NCBI RefSeq assembly: GCF_028737325.1
Contig: NZ_JAQZCH010000001.1
Span: forward strand, 1,470,732-1,534,731
Direction: 5' to 3'
Length of the DNA stretch: 64,000 nt
Source: Microbacterium thalli
GTDB taxonomy: Bacteria; Actinomycetota; Actinomycetes; Actinomycetales; Microbacteriaceae
Shown piece by piece: positions 35,449 to 44,923 of the stretch (its first letter is position 1; the number at the start of each line of letters is the position of its first letter). The notes under the pieces are model-generated. The model did no database searches. It saw only the letters and a program-made list of their open reading frames with translations, and was not told where the DNA came from. The position numbers and the translations under genes are program-made.

Positions 35449-36378
35449 TCAGGCCTCTCGAGGGGACGGAACGCGTCGAGGTGTCGAGCGCGCGGTGATG
35501 GCGAGCAGGACGAGTCCGGCCGCGAGCACGGCCAGCCCCACCATGGCGAGCGGCGCGAGACGTTCGCCCAGCAGTGCGACGCCGAGCAGGCTCGCCATCA
35601 GCGGCTCGGCCAGCGTCAGGGTTGCGGCGGTCGCAGCGCTGAGGCCGCCGAGTCCCCACGTGAACAGCGCGTACGCGACGGCGACCGTCGCGAGGCCGAG
35701 CCACAGCGCCATCGCCCAGCCGCGGGGCTGCGCGATCCAGGTCATGTCCGTCGCGGGCAGCATCGCGACACCGCACACGGCTGCGCCGATGCCCATGGCG
35801 CCCGACACGGTGAAGGCGTCCCAGCCGCCCGAGATCAAGCGGCGTTGCGCGTTGGCGATGACCGCGAACGCTCCGCCCGCGCCGAGCGAGCCGAGCACGC
35901 CGATGCCGTCGGCTCCGGCCGCTCCGCCGCCGGCGACCGCCAGCAGAGCGACGCCGACCGTGGCGAGCGCGGTCGCGATCAGCCATGGCGATGTGGGGCG
36001 CCGCCGCGTCAGCATCCACTCGAGCAGACCCGCCAGGACCGGCGCCGAGCCGAGGGCGATGACCGTGCCGACGGCGACGCCGTTGCGTGCCGTCCCAAGG
36101 AAGAAGAGCGGCTGGTACAGGGCGAGGCACAGGCCCGTCAGCGACATGAGCGCGAGCGCACGACGTCCGCCGGTCGGGGCCGCACCGCCGGCCGCCGCGC
36201 GGGCGCCCTGGCGGCGAGACCCCACGATGAGGCCTACGATCCCAAGGGCGGTGCCGCCGACGACGAGCCGCACCGCGCCCACGCCGAGGGGAGTGGTCTC
36301 GCTCGGACCGAGGGCTTGGGCGGTACCTGTGGTGCCGAACAGCACGGCCGCGACGAGGACGGCGATCACGAACGGCAT
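35449..36378 (-). CDS. EamA/DMT family transporter
   Basis: The 309-residue protein has ten predicted TM helices in two EamA repeats; the second half contains GLATVAVAYALFTWGLGGLSAA and LAEPLMASLLGVALLGERL, a DMT hallmark. Members export amino acids or other metabolites. The substrate is unknown. It is divergent from cysS (73 bp) and heads a two-gene operon with the GNAT gene. Confidence 0.9.
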   Translation of the reverse strand: MPFVIAVLVAAVLFGTTGTAQALGPSETTPLGVGAVRLVVGGTALGIVGLIVGSRRQGARAAAGGAAPTGGRRALALMSLTGLCLALYQPLFFLGTARNGVAVGTVIALGSAPVLAGLLEWMLTRRRPTSPWLIATALATVGVALLAVAGGGAAGADGIGVLGSLGAGGAFAVIANAQRRLISGGWDAFTVSGAMGIGAAVCGVAMLPATDMTWIAQPRGWAMALWLGLATVAVAYALFTWGLGGLSAATAATLTLAEPLMASLLGVALLGERLAPLAMVGLAVLAAGLVLLAITARSTPRRVPSPREA

Positions 36379-36451
36379 CCTCCAGTTCTACCGCGTCGAC
36401 CGGGCGGCGCGTGCCGACGGGGCTCCAGCGCCCCGCCGGTAGGATTGTGCG

Positions 36452-37855
36452 GTGACCGTTCGGCTCTATGACACTCGCGCGCAGGCGCTGCGCGACTTCG
36501 CGCCCCGCGATGCGTCGAATGTCTCGATGTACGTCTGCGGTCCGACCGTGCAATCGGGACCGCACATCGGGCACGTGCGTGCCGCCGTCGGGTTCGACAT
36601 CCTGCGCCGCTGGCTGATGCACCGGTTCGATCGGGTGACGTTCGTGCGCAACGTCACCGACATCGACGACAAGATCCTCGCGAACGCCACCGACGGTGAG
36701 CCGTGGTGGGCGCTGGCGTACCGCATCGAGCTCGAGTTCACGCGGGCCTACGCCGCCGTGGGAGTGCTGGCTCCGACCTACGAGCCGCGCGCAACGGCAT
36801 CCGTCTCGCAGATGATCGAGCTCATCGAGACGCTCATCGAGCGCGGGCACGCGTATGCGGCCCCCGACGGCTCGGGCGACGTGTACTTCGATGTGCGGTC
36901 GTGGTCGGAGTACGGCTCGCTCACGCGGCAGTCGCTCGACGCGATGGAGGCGGCCGCGGATGCCGACCCCCGCGGCAAACGTGATCCCCGCGACTTCGCC
37001 CTGTGGAAGGGCACCAAGGCCGACGAACCCGCCGACGCGGCGTGGGCGTCACCGTGGGGCCTCGGGCGACCCGGATGGCACATCGAGTGCTCGGCGATGA
37101 GCCGGCGCTACCTCGGGTCCGAGTTCGACATCCACGGCGGCGGACTCGACCTGCGCTTCCCGCACCACGAGAACGAGCTCGCGCAGTCCACGGCCGCCGG
37201 TGACGCCTTCGCCCGGTACTGGGTGCACAACGGACTCGTCACCGTCGGCGATCAGAAGATGTCGAAGTCGCTCGGTAACTTCTTGCTCGCCGACGAGGTG
37301 CTCGCGGAACGTGACCCCCTCGTCGTGCGATATGCGCTCGGCGCCGCGCACTACCGGTCCAACCTCGACCTCGGTCCCGCGAGCTTCGACGAGGCCGAAG
37401 CGGCCCTCGACCGCATCCGATCGTTCCAGCAGCGGGTCGCCCGAGTTCTGCCGGGCGGAACGGACGACGCGACCCCCGCGGTGCCCGACGCCTTCGCCGC
37501 CGCGATGGACGACGACCTCGGTGTGCCCCAGGCCCTCGCGGTCGTGCACGAGACCGTGCGCGCGGGCAACACTGCGATAGATGCCGCAGACACGGATGCC
37601 GCTGCTGCCGCCGCCGGCGCTGTCGCCGCGATGCTCGACATCCTCGGACTCGACGTCGCCGCGCAGCAGGGCGGCGACCTCGCCGAGACCGTCGCGCTCG
37701 ACACGCTCGTGCGCACCATGATCGACCAGCGCGCCGACGCGCGCGCCACTAAGGACTGGGCGACGGCCGACCGCATTCGCGACGCGATCGCGGCGGCCGG
37801 CATCGTCCTCGAAGACGGTCCCGAGGGGACCCATTGGAGTGTGAACCGTGGCTAA
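36452..37855 (+). CDS. cysS: cysteinyl-tRNA synthetase
   Basis: CysRS charges tRNA-Cys. The 467-residue class I synthetase has the zinc/entry region [15 protein letters not shown], the HIGH element in [12 protein letters not shown], the zinc-site histidine block [20 protein letters not shown] and KMSKSLGNF. Length is standard. GTG at 36452 is the start. It overlaps rlmB by 8 bp, as in mycobacterial cysS-spoU. Confidence 0.97.
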   Translation: MTVRLYDTRAQALRDFAPRDASNVSMYVCGPTVQSGPHIGHVRAAVGFDILRRWLMHRFDRVTFVRNVTDIDDKILANATDGEPWWALAYRIELEFTRAYAAVGVLAPTYEPRATASVSQMIELIETLIERGHAYAAPDGSGDVYFDVRSWSEYGSLTRQSLDAMEAAADADPRGKRDPRDFALWKGTKADEPADAAWASPWGLGRPGWHIECSAMSRRYLGSEFDIHGGGLDLRFPHHENELAQSTAAGDAFARYWVHNGLVTVGDQKMSKSLGNFLLADEVLAERDPLVVRYALGAAHYRSNLDLGPASFDEAEAALDRIRSFQQRVARVLPGGTDDATPAVPDAFAAAMDDDLGVPQALAVVHETVRAGNTAIDAADTDAAAAAAGAVAAMLDILGLDVAAQQGGDLAETVALDTLVRTMIDQRADARATKDWATADRIRDAIAAAGIVLEDGPEGTHWSVNRG

Positions 37856-38837
37856 GCCAGGAAACCCGTCCGCCGGACGCGGCAAGAAGAAGGGCCCCAC
37901 CAAGGGCACCGGCGGCAAGAACCGTCGCTCGCTCGAGGGCCGTGGCCCGACCCCGAAGGCGGAGGACCGAGCCTGGCACCCCGCCGGCAAGCGCAAGGCC
38001 GCCCAGGAGCGGTTCGTCGCGGCCGGCGGCAAGGTGTCGCAGCGTCCGAGCGGTGGCAACCGGGCCCCGAAGTCGAAGGCGGGCGACGACACCGAGACGG
38101 TCACGGGCCGCAACAGCGTGCTCGAGGCGCTGCGTGCGAAGATCCCCGCGACGGCGTTCTACATCGCCCAGCGCGTCGAGATGGACGACCGCGTCAAGGA
38201 GATGCTGTCGATCGCCACGAACCGGAACATCCCGGTGCTCGAGGTCACGCGGCAGGAGCTGGACCGCATGGCGGGCTTCGACGGCGTGCACCAGGGCGTC
38301 GCGATCAAGGTGCCGCCGTACGAGTACGCCCACCCGCAGGATCTGCTCGAAGAGGTCATCGATCGGGGCGAGACGCCGCTGTTCGTCGCGCTCGACAGTG
38401 TGACCGACCCGCGAAACCTCGGCGCGATCATGCGTTCGGCTGCCGCGTTCGGCGGTCACGGTGTCATCATCCCGCAGCGCCGTTCGGCGGGCGTCAACTC
38501 GGCCGCATGGAAGACCAGTGCGGGCGCAGCGGCGCGCATCCCGGTCGCGATCGCTCCGAACCTGACGACCACGCTCAAGGAGTTCAAGAAGCAGGGCGTT
38601 TTCGTGCTCGGCCTCGACGGCGACGGCGATGTGTCGCTGCCGGCGCTGCAGCTGGCCGACCGTCCTGTCCTGATCGTCGTCGGGTCCGAGGGCAAGGGCC
38701 TCTCGCGGCTGGTCACGGAGACGTGCGACCAGGTCGTGTCGATCCCGATCTCGGCTGCCACCGAGTCGCTCAACGCCGGCATCGCCGCATCGGTCGCCCT
38801 GTACCAGGTCGCGACCATCCGCGCCGCTCAGGAGTGA
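37848..38837 (+). CDS. rlmB: 23S rRNA (guanosine-2'-O)-methyltransferase RlmB (SpoU/TrmH)
   Basis: The 329-residue protein has an unusually long basic, Gly/Lys/Pro-rich N-terminus (about 85 residues), a substrate-binding domain ([16 protein letters not shown]) and the SPOUT knot: [27 protein letters not shown] and [16 protein letters not shown]. RlmB methylates a 23S rRNA guanosine (2251 in E. coli). The GTG start at 37848 lies inside the cysS end (8-bp overlap). Confidence 0.94.
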   Translation: MAKPGNPSAGRGKKKGPTKGTGGKNRRSLEGRGPTPKAEDRAWHPAGKRKAAQERFVAAGGKVSQRPSGGNRAPKSKAGDDTETVTGRNSVLEALRAKIPATAFYIAQRVEMDDRVKEMLSIATNRNIPVLEVTRQELDRMAGFDGVHQGVAIKVPPYEYAHPQDLLEEVIDRGETPLFVALDSVTDPRNLGAIMRSAAAFGGHGVIIPQRRSAGVNSAAWKTSAGAAARIPVAIAPNLTTTLKEFKKQGVFVLGLDGDGDVSLPALQLADRPVLIVVGSEGKGLSRLVTETCDQVVSIPISAATESLNAGIAASVALYQVATIRAAQE

Positions 38838-38942
38838 GCGCTCGCCGCCGCGGCGGTACGGGCTGATGACCTTCCTGTAAATTCCGGCAGCCGCGGCTGC
38901 GGGGACCAGACAGGACGCGGTGCCATTGGGTAGTTTCGAACC

Positions 38943-41450
38943 GTGTCCGAGAACGACAAGACTCCTGGCCCCCGTCCGCTGACGGCGACGCATCCGCTGG
39001 CTCTGGCCCCGGTGAGCTCACCGCCGGCCACCGTCGACGGTTTCGTGCGCGAGTTCCTCGTCAACCTGAACCTCGAACGCGGCGTCGCGCTGTCGTCGGC
39101 GACCGAGACCGACAAGTACCTGGCGCTCGCGTCGACCGTGCGCGACTACCTCGTCGCGCGCTGGCTCGAAGACCAGCGGATGCAGCGCGCGGATCAGAGC
39201 AAGGCGGTCTGCTACCTCTCGGCCGAGTACCTGCTCGGCCGGCAGCTCGACAACAACCTCCTCGCCTCGGGGCTGACCGAGATCGCGACCGAAGCGCTTG
39301 CGGCGTGCGGCATCGACATCGACACGATGCGCGCCCACGAGGTGGAGCCCGGGCTCGGCAACGGTGGTCTGGGGCGCCTCGCCGCCTGCTTCATCGACTC
39401 GCTCGCCACCCTCAGCGTGCCGAGCATCGGCTACGGCATCCGCTACGAGTACGGCATCTTCCGTCAGGTGTTCCGCGACGGCCAGCAGGTCGAGAAGCCC
39501 GACGCATGGCTGGCCCTCGGTTCGCCGTGGGAGTTCCGCCACCCCGAGGCCGCGCAGACGGTGTCGTTCGCCGGACACACCGAGACCTACGACGATGACG
39601 GTGTGCTGCGATCCCGCTGGGTGCCGGCGTGGAGTGTCCGCGCGGTGCCCTACAACTACATGGTTCCGGGCTACCAGAACGGCCGCGTGAACACTCTCCG
39701 TTTGTGGAGCGCCGAGGCTACGAAGGCGTTCGACCTGCGGACGTTCAACAGCGGCGACTACGTCGAGGCCGTGCGGGCGCAGACCTTCGCCGAGAACATC
39801 TCCAAGGTGCTCTACCCCGAGGACTCCACGCCGCAGGGCAAGGAGCTGCGTCTGCAGCAGCAGTACTTCTTCGTCGCGGCATCCATCGCCGACTACATGT
39901 CGAAGGTGCTGCCGAATGACTTCGACCTGGCGACGCTGCCCGATCGCGTCATCTTCCAGCTCAACGACACCCACCCCGTCATCGCGGTTCCCGAGATGAT
40001 GCGGGTGCTCGTCGACGAGCGCAAGCTCGACTGGGATGCCGCATGGGCGATCACCCAGAAGTGCTTCGCGTACACGTGCCACACGCTCCTGCCCGAGGCG
40101 CTGGAGGTCTGGTCGGTCGATCTGCTGGGACGCCTGCTGCCACGTCACCTCGAGATCATTTACCGCATCAACGACGAGTTCCTGCTGGCGGTGCGCGAGC
40201 GGTTCGGCGACGACGAGCGTCGCTTGCGCGACATGTCGATCGTGTCGGAGAACCCCGCCTCGGTGCGCATGGCGTACCTCGCGACGGTCGCCGGCGCGAA
40301 GGTCAACGGCGTCGCCGAGCTGCACTCGCAGCTGCTGCGCGAGAAGGTGCTGCACGACTTCGACGAGATGATGCCCGAGAAGTTCACCAACGTCACGAAC
40401 GGCGTCACACCGCGCCGGTTCATGCGTCTGGCGAACCCCGAGCTCTCCGACCTCATCACCGCGGCGCTCGGCACCGGCTGGCTGACCGATCTCGAGCGGC
40501 TGCGCGAGCTCGAGTCGTACGCCGAGGACGCCGACTTCCGTGCCGCCTTCGCCGATGTGAAGGCCGCGAACAAGCGCCGCCTGAACGAGGTGCTGCTCGC
40601 GCGCGACGGCTTCGCGATCGCCGATGACCACCTGCTCGACGTGATGGTGAAGCGCCTGCACGAGTACAAGCGGCAGATGCTGAAGGTGCTGCACATCGTG
40701 ACGCTTTACGAGCGGGTCGTGTCGGGCCGCGTCGCGGCGTCCGACCTGCAGCCGCGCACCTTCATCTTCGGCGCCAAGGCGGCGCCCGGGTACGCCATGG
40801 CCAAGCGGGTCATCCACCTCATCAACGCGGTCGGATCGGTCGTCAACAACGACCCGCGCCTCGAGGGACGCCTCAAGGTCGTCTTCCCGCCGAACTACAA
40901 CGTGACCCTGGCCGAACGCGTCATCCCCGCCGCCGACCTGTCGGAGCAGATCTCGCTCGCAGGCAAGGAAGCATCCGGCACCGGCAACATGAAGTTCGCC
41001 CTCAACGGTGCGCTCACGATCGGCACCGACGACGGCGCGAACGTCGAGATCCGCGAGCTCGTCGGCGACGACAACTTCTTCCTGTTCGGCATGAGCGAGC
41101 CCGAGGTCGAGGCACTGTGGGCGAGCGGCTACCGTCCGGGTGAGTTCGCGCAAGCCGACGACGAGCTGCGGCGGTCCCTCGACCTCATCTCGTCGGGCGC
41201 ATTCTCGGGCGGCGACCGGTCGACCTTCGAGCCGATCGTCTCGAACCTGCTCTACGACGACCGCTTCATGGTGCTGGCCGATTACACCGCGTACATCGCG
41301 GCGCAGGAGCGCGTGGATGCCGCGTACGCGGACCGCGACGGCTGGACGCGATCGGCCATCCTCAACGTCGCTCGAACCGGCTTCTTCTCGTCCGACCGGT
41401 CGATCCGCGATTACATCGACCGCATCTGGCACGCCCAGCCCGTGCGCTGA
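38943..41450 (+). CDS. glgP: glycogen/maltodextrin phosphorylase
   Basis: The enzyme releases glucose-1-phosphate from alpha-1,4-glucans. The 835-residue protein has the PLP lysine Lys684 in EASGTGNMKFALNGALTIG, the substrate gate region VEPGLGNGGLGRLAACF and the GPYRYGIR-equivalent GIRYEYGIFRQ. It belongs to the classical GlgP family, not the AGP family. GTG at 38943 is the start. A single gene; the next begins 52 bp later. Confidence 0.96.
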   Translation: MSENDKTPGPRPLTATHPLALAPVSSPPATVDGFVREFLVNLNLERGVALSSATETDKYLALASTVRDYLVARWLEDQRMQRADQSKAVCYLSAEYLLGRQLDNNLLASGLTEIATEALAACGIDIDTMRAHEVEPGLGNGGLGRLAACFIDSLATLSVPSIGYGIRYEYGIFRQVFRDGQQVEKPDAWLALGSPWEFRHPEAAQTVSFAGHTETYDDDGVLRSRWVPAWSVRAVPYNYMVPGYQNGRVNTLRLWSAEATKAFDLRTFNSGDYVEAVRAQTFAENISKVLYPEDSTPQGKELRLQQQYFFVAASIADYMSKVLPNDFDLATLPDRVIFQLNDTHPVIAVPEMMRVLVDERKLDWDAAWAITQKCFAYTCHTLLPEALEVWSVDLLGRLLPRHLEIIYRINDEFLLAVRERFGDDERRLRDMSIVSENPASVRMAYLATVAGAKVNGVAELHSQLLREKVLHDFDEMMPEKFTNVTNGVTPRRFMRLANPELSDLITAALGTGWLTDLERLRELESYAEDADFRAAFADVKAANKRRLNEVLLARDGFAIADDHLLDVMVKRLHEYKRQMLKVLHIVTLYERVVSGRVAASDLQPRTFIFGAKAAPGYAMAKRVIHLINAVGSVVNNDPRLEGRLKVVFPPNYNVTLAERVIPAADLSEQISLAGKEASGTGNMKFALNGALTIGTDDGANVEIRELVGDDNFFLFGMSEPEVEALWASGYRPGEFAQADDELRRSLDLISSGAFSGGDRSTFEPIVSNLLYDDRFMVLADYTAYIAAQERVDAAYADRDGWTRSAILNVARTGFFSSDRSIRDYIDRIWHAQPVR

Positions 41451-41502
41451 CCGCGGCCCAGCCGCATCCGTCAGCCGAGGAACAACCAACGAAGGGAACG
41501 CC

Positions 41503-42141
41503 ATGGCACGCATCGCCGTCATCGGAGGCACCGGATACGCCGGCAGCCACATCATCAGCGAGGCCGTCTCGCGCGGTCACACCGTCGTCTCGGTCGCACG
41601 CAAGCTGCCCGCCGATCGCGTCGACGGCGCGACCTACATCGAGGGCACTCTGCTCGACGTGCCCGCCCTCGTCGAGCAGCTCGACGGCGTGGATGTCGTG
41701 GTCTCGGCGGTCGCTCCGCGCGGCGACATGCAGGGGCAGGTGCGGCCGAACACGGCGCTGCTGGTGGCGGCGCTGCCCGAGAACGTCCGCGTCGGAGTCG
41801 TCGGCGGCGCCGGCGGCAGCCTCGTCGCCCCGGGCGGACCGCGCCTGATCGACAGCGGCTTCCCCGAGGAGTTCAAGGACGAGGCGCTCGAGGCGATCGG
41901 TGTCCTCGAAGACCTGCAGGCGGACCCGACCGGACGCGACTGGTTCTTCATCCACCCGGCCGGTGGCTTCGGCGCATTCAACCCGGGGGAGCGCACCGGT
42001 ACCTACCGCGACGGTGGAGACGTGCTCGTGACGGACGAGAACGGCGACTCGTTCATCTCGGGCGACGACTTCGCCATCGCGGTGCTCGACGAGATCGAGA
42101 ACCCGCGCCACGTGCGCGAGCGGTTCACGGTCGGCTACTGA
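41503..42141 (+). CDS. NAD(P)H-binding oxidoreductase (YwnB-like)
   Basis: The 212-residue Rossmann protein begins MARIAVIGGTGYAGSHIISEA (GGTGxxG) and lacks a clear YxxxK active site, like NAD(P)-dependent NmrA/YwnB-type proteins. HPAGGFGAFNPGERTGTYR is a family block. The ATG at 41503 has GAAGGGA upstream; frame before it lies in glgP sequence. Role unknown. Confidence 0.85.
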   Translation: MARIAVIGGTGYAGSHIISEAVSRGHTVVSVARKLPADRVDGATYIEGTLLDVPALVEQLDGVDVVVSAVAPRGDMQGQVRPNTALLVAALPENVRVGVVGGAGGSLVAPGGPRLIDSGFPEEFKDEALEAIGVLEDLQADPTGRDWFFIHPAGGFGAFNPGERTGTYRDGGDVLVTDENGDSFISGDDFAIAVLDEIENPRHVRERFTVGY

Positions 42142-42160
42142 CCCGCGACCGGTTCGGACG

Positions 42161-42186
42161 GGCGCGACCTCAGACCAGGTCGCGCC
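42161..42186. terminator. candidate bidirectional terminator
   Basis: GGCGCGACCT (42161-42170) pairs with AGGTCGCGCC (42177-42186), loop CAGACC. It lies between convergent genes but overlaps the last codons of the DUF4032 gene and has no T-tract. Confidence 0.4.
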
Positions 42187-43474
42187 AGTCGACGGTGGTC
42201 TCGTCGTCGTCGACCGGGACGGCGTCGGTGACGATCGGCACTGACATCGTCTCGGTGGGAGGGCCCATGACGGTCGCTTCGTCGCGTCGGTGGCGCAGCA
42301 CGTTCTCGACGTAGGACGACAGCACCTCCGCGAGAGGCACGGAACGGCCCTCGGTCTGCGACAGGTACCACCGGTGCTCGAGCACCTGGTGGAAGAGCTC
42401 GGCCGGCTCGAGCTTGGCCCGCAGGTCCCACGGCACCGACAGCACGACCGGTTCGAACACGCGGGTGAGCCACTCGTGCGCGACCATCTCCTCGTTCGAG
42501 CCGAGCCGTGAGACGCGCGCGCTGAACTCGTCGAGGTCGTTGAGCAGACGCCGAGCCTGGTTCTCCTCGACATCCAGTCCCGTCAGACGCAGCAGGCGGC
42601 GCTGATGGTGCCCCGCATCGACGACCTTCGGCTGGATCGACACCCGCGTGCCGTCGGCGGCGGCGTCGATGGACATCTCGCCGATGTCGAAGCCGAGCGA
42701 GTTGAGCTTCTGCACGCGCTCGGTGATCCGCCACGACTCGTTGGCCGAGAACGATTCCTGGTCGGTCAGCGCCGCCCACAGGGAGTGGTACGACGACATG
42801 ATGCCGTCGGCGATGGCCACGGCATCCACCCCGCCCTCGAGGCGCCCGCCGGCCTCGAGGTCCATGATCTCGCCCGCGATGTTCGTCCGGGCGATGTCGA
42901 GGTCGTGCATGCGCTGGCCGCGTGTGAGCCCGCGCTCGTGCAGTTCTCCGGTCTCGGCGTCGACGAGATAGGCGGCGAATGCGCCGGCATCCCGTCGGAA
43001 GAGTGTGTTCGACAGCGACACGTCGCCCCAGAAGAAGCCGACGTTGTGCAGGCGCACCAGCAGCACCGCGAGCGCGTCGACGAGGCGGGTGGCCGTGTCG
43101 GGGCGGAGGACCTGCGTGAACAGGGCGCGATAGGGGAGGGAAAACTTCAGGTGCGCCGTGACGAGCGCCGCGGGCAGCTCCTCACCGTTCTCGTCGCGCC
43201 GGCCATCGATCACCGCGACGCGCTCCACGCACGGCACATCCAGGCGCTGCAGCGACCCGAGCATCTCGTACTCGCGGCGTGCCATCGTCGCGGTCGTCTC
43301 CTTGATGGCGACCACGCGCCCCGACAGGTTCGCGAACCGCACGAGGTGGCGTGAGATGCCCTTCGGCAAGTACACGATGTCGGGGGTCGACCAGTCCGCC
43401 AGCGTCGTGGACCAGGGGAGGGCGAGCAGGCCCGGATCGACGCTGCTGGCGGTGATCGAGAGCGAGGAGCGCAC
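42170..43474 (-). CDS. DUF4032 protein with kinase-like N-terminal domain
   Basis: The 434-residue protein has an N-terminal protein-kinase/Kdo-kinase-like fold: VVAIKETTATMARREYEML (Lys-Glu), a hydrophobic VRLHNVGFFWGDVSLSNTLFRRDAGA with catalytic D-x3-N and YLVDAETGEL as a DFG-like site. The C-terminal half is the DUF4032 module (GFDIGEMSIDAAADGTRVSI). Known members are uncharacterised. It could phosphorylate a small molecule or lipid; no substrate is evident. Single gene on the minus strand after ugpC. Confidence 0.82.
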   Translation of the reverse strand: MRSSLSITASSVDPGLLALPWSTTLADWSTPDIVYLPKGISRHLVRFANLSGRVVAIKETTATMARREYEMLGSLQRLDVPCVERVAVIDGRRDENGEELPAALVTAHLKFSLPYRALFTQVLRPDTATRLVDALAVLLVRLHNVGFFWGDVSLSNTLFRRDAGAFAAYLVDAETGELHERGLTRGQRMHDLDIARTNIAGEIMDLEAGGRLEGGVDAVAIADGIMSSYHSLWAALTDQESFSANESWRITERVQKLNSLGFDIGEMSIDAAADGTRVSIQPKVVDAGHHQRRLLRLTGLDVEENQARRLLNDLDEFSARVSRLGSNEEMVAHEWLTRVFEPVVLSVPWDLRAKLEPAELFHQVLEHRWYLSQTEGRSVPLAEVLSSYVENVLRHRRDEATVMGPPTETMSVPIVTDAVPVDDDETTVDWRDLV

Positions 43475-43558
43475 GGATTCTCCGATCGGGTGGGGAGCAA
43501 AGAACCGCGGCGCGGGCGACCGATGGCCACCCGCGCCGCAGCGTATGAAGATACCGGA

Positions 43559-44662
43559 TCAGGCCGAGGCGATGGCCTTGTCGTTCAGGCGTTCGCCGCT
43601 CTCGATGTCGAAGGCGTGGACGTGACCCGGCTTGGCGGCCAGCGTCACGGTCTGTCCCGCGTTCGGGTGGTTGCGGCCGTCGACACGGGCAACGATGTCG
43701 ACGCGCTTGCCGTTGACCTCGGTGTGGCCGTAGAGGTAACCGTCGGCGCCGAGCTCCTCGACCAGGTCGACCTGGACGGGCAGGCCGCGGCCGTCGGCGG
43801 GGCCGACCTCGATGTCCTCGGGACGCACACCCACGGTGACCTGGCTGCCGTTGGCGCGGCCGACGGTGTCGCGGTCGAGGGGAACGACCTCGGAGCCGAA
43901 GCGCACGCCGCCCTCGGCGAGGTCCGCCGGGAACAGGTTCATGGCGGGGGAGCCGATGAAGCCGGCGACGAAGACGTTGTTCGGCTTCTCGTACAGGTCG
44001 CGGGGCGTGCCCACCTGCTGCAGGAGGCCGTCCTTGAGCACCGCGATGCGGTCGCCCATCGTGAGCGCCTCGGTCTGGTCGTGGGTGACGTAGACCGTGG
44101 TGACGCCCAGGCGACGCTGCAGCGACGCGATCTGGGTGCGCGTCTGGACGCGGAGCTTGGCGTCGAGGTTCGACAGCGGCTCGTCCATGAGGAACACCTG
44201 GGGCTGACGCACGATGGCGCGGCCCATGGCGACACGCTGACGCTGACCACCCGAGAGGGCCTTCGGCTTGCGGGTCAGGTACTCCTCGAGGTCGAGCAGC
44301 TTGGCGGCCTCGAGCACGCGCTGAGCACGCTCTTCCTTGCCGACACCGGCGATCTTCAGGGCGAAGCCCATGTTCTCGGCGACGGTCATGTGCGGGTAGA
44401 GCGCGTAGTTCTGGAACACCATCGCGATGTCGCGGTCCTTCGGCGGGACGTCGGTGACGTCGCGGTCGCCGATGCGGATGCTGCCCGAGTTGACCTCTTC
44501 GAGGCCGGCGAGCATGCGCAGCGAGGTGGACTTTCCGCAGCCGGAGGGGCCGACGAGAACAAGGAACTCGCCATCGGCGACCTCGAGGTTCAGCTTGTCG
44601 ACCGCGGGACGCGTGCCCCCGGGGTACAGACGGGTTGCGTTGTCGAAAGTGACGGACGCCAT
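43559..44662 (-). CDS. ugpC: carbohydrate ABC transporter ATP-binding protein UgpC/MsmK
   Basis: The 367-residue ATPase has Walker [14 protein letters not shown] near residue 37, signature LSGGQRQRVAMGRAIVR, Walker B FLMDEPLSNLDAKLR and a C-terminal TOBE domain (GVRPEDIEVGPADG). Such MsmK/MsiK proteins energise several sugar importers encoded elsewhere; no permease is adjacent. The ATG at 44662 starts MASVTFDNATRLYPG, the usual family start. Confidence 0.95.
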   Translation of the reverse strand: MASVTFDNATRLYPGGTRPAVDKLNLEVADGEFLVLVGPSGCGKSTSLRMLAGLEEVNSGSIRIGDRDVTDVPPKDRDIAMVFQNYALYPHMTVAENMGFALKIAGVGKEERAQRVLEAAKLLDLEEYLTRKPKALSGGQRQRVAMGRAIVRQPQVFLMDEPLSNLDAKLRVQTRTQIASLQRRLGVTTVYVTHDQTEALTMGDRIAVLKDGLLQQVGTPRDLYEKPNNVFVAGFIGSPAMNLFPADLAEGGVRFGSEVVPLDRDTVGRANGSQVTVGVRPEDIEVGPADGRGLPVQVDLVEELGADGYLYGHTEVNGKRVDIVARVDGRNHPNAGQTVTLAAKPGHVHAFDIESGERLNDKAIASA

Positions 44663-44923
44663 CGTTTCTTCTCCTTCACCGGCAGGTACGTGCCGGACGA
44701 TCCGTTGTGAATGGAACGGGGTCACCCCCGTACGCCCATCATTGGACGCGATCTCAGTATGGCACGCGCGCGAGGGCGATGAGCCCGGAAGTGCACGGGT
44801 CGGACGCCGCCGTGCCGCGTCGTGCTCTGGGCTTTCCCAGACTGGCTGATTACCATCGACTGACTCGTGAGCCCGCGACGAGATCTCGCGCGGCCCTCAT
44901 CCTTCTTCGTTCTCCGAGGTTTC

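Noticed and set aside
43559..44662. Complete sugar ABC transporter operon
   Set aside because: Only the ATPase is present; no permease or binding protein lies nearby, consistent with a shared MsmK-type ATPase.
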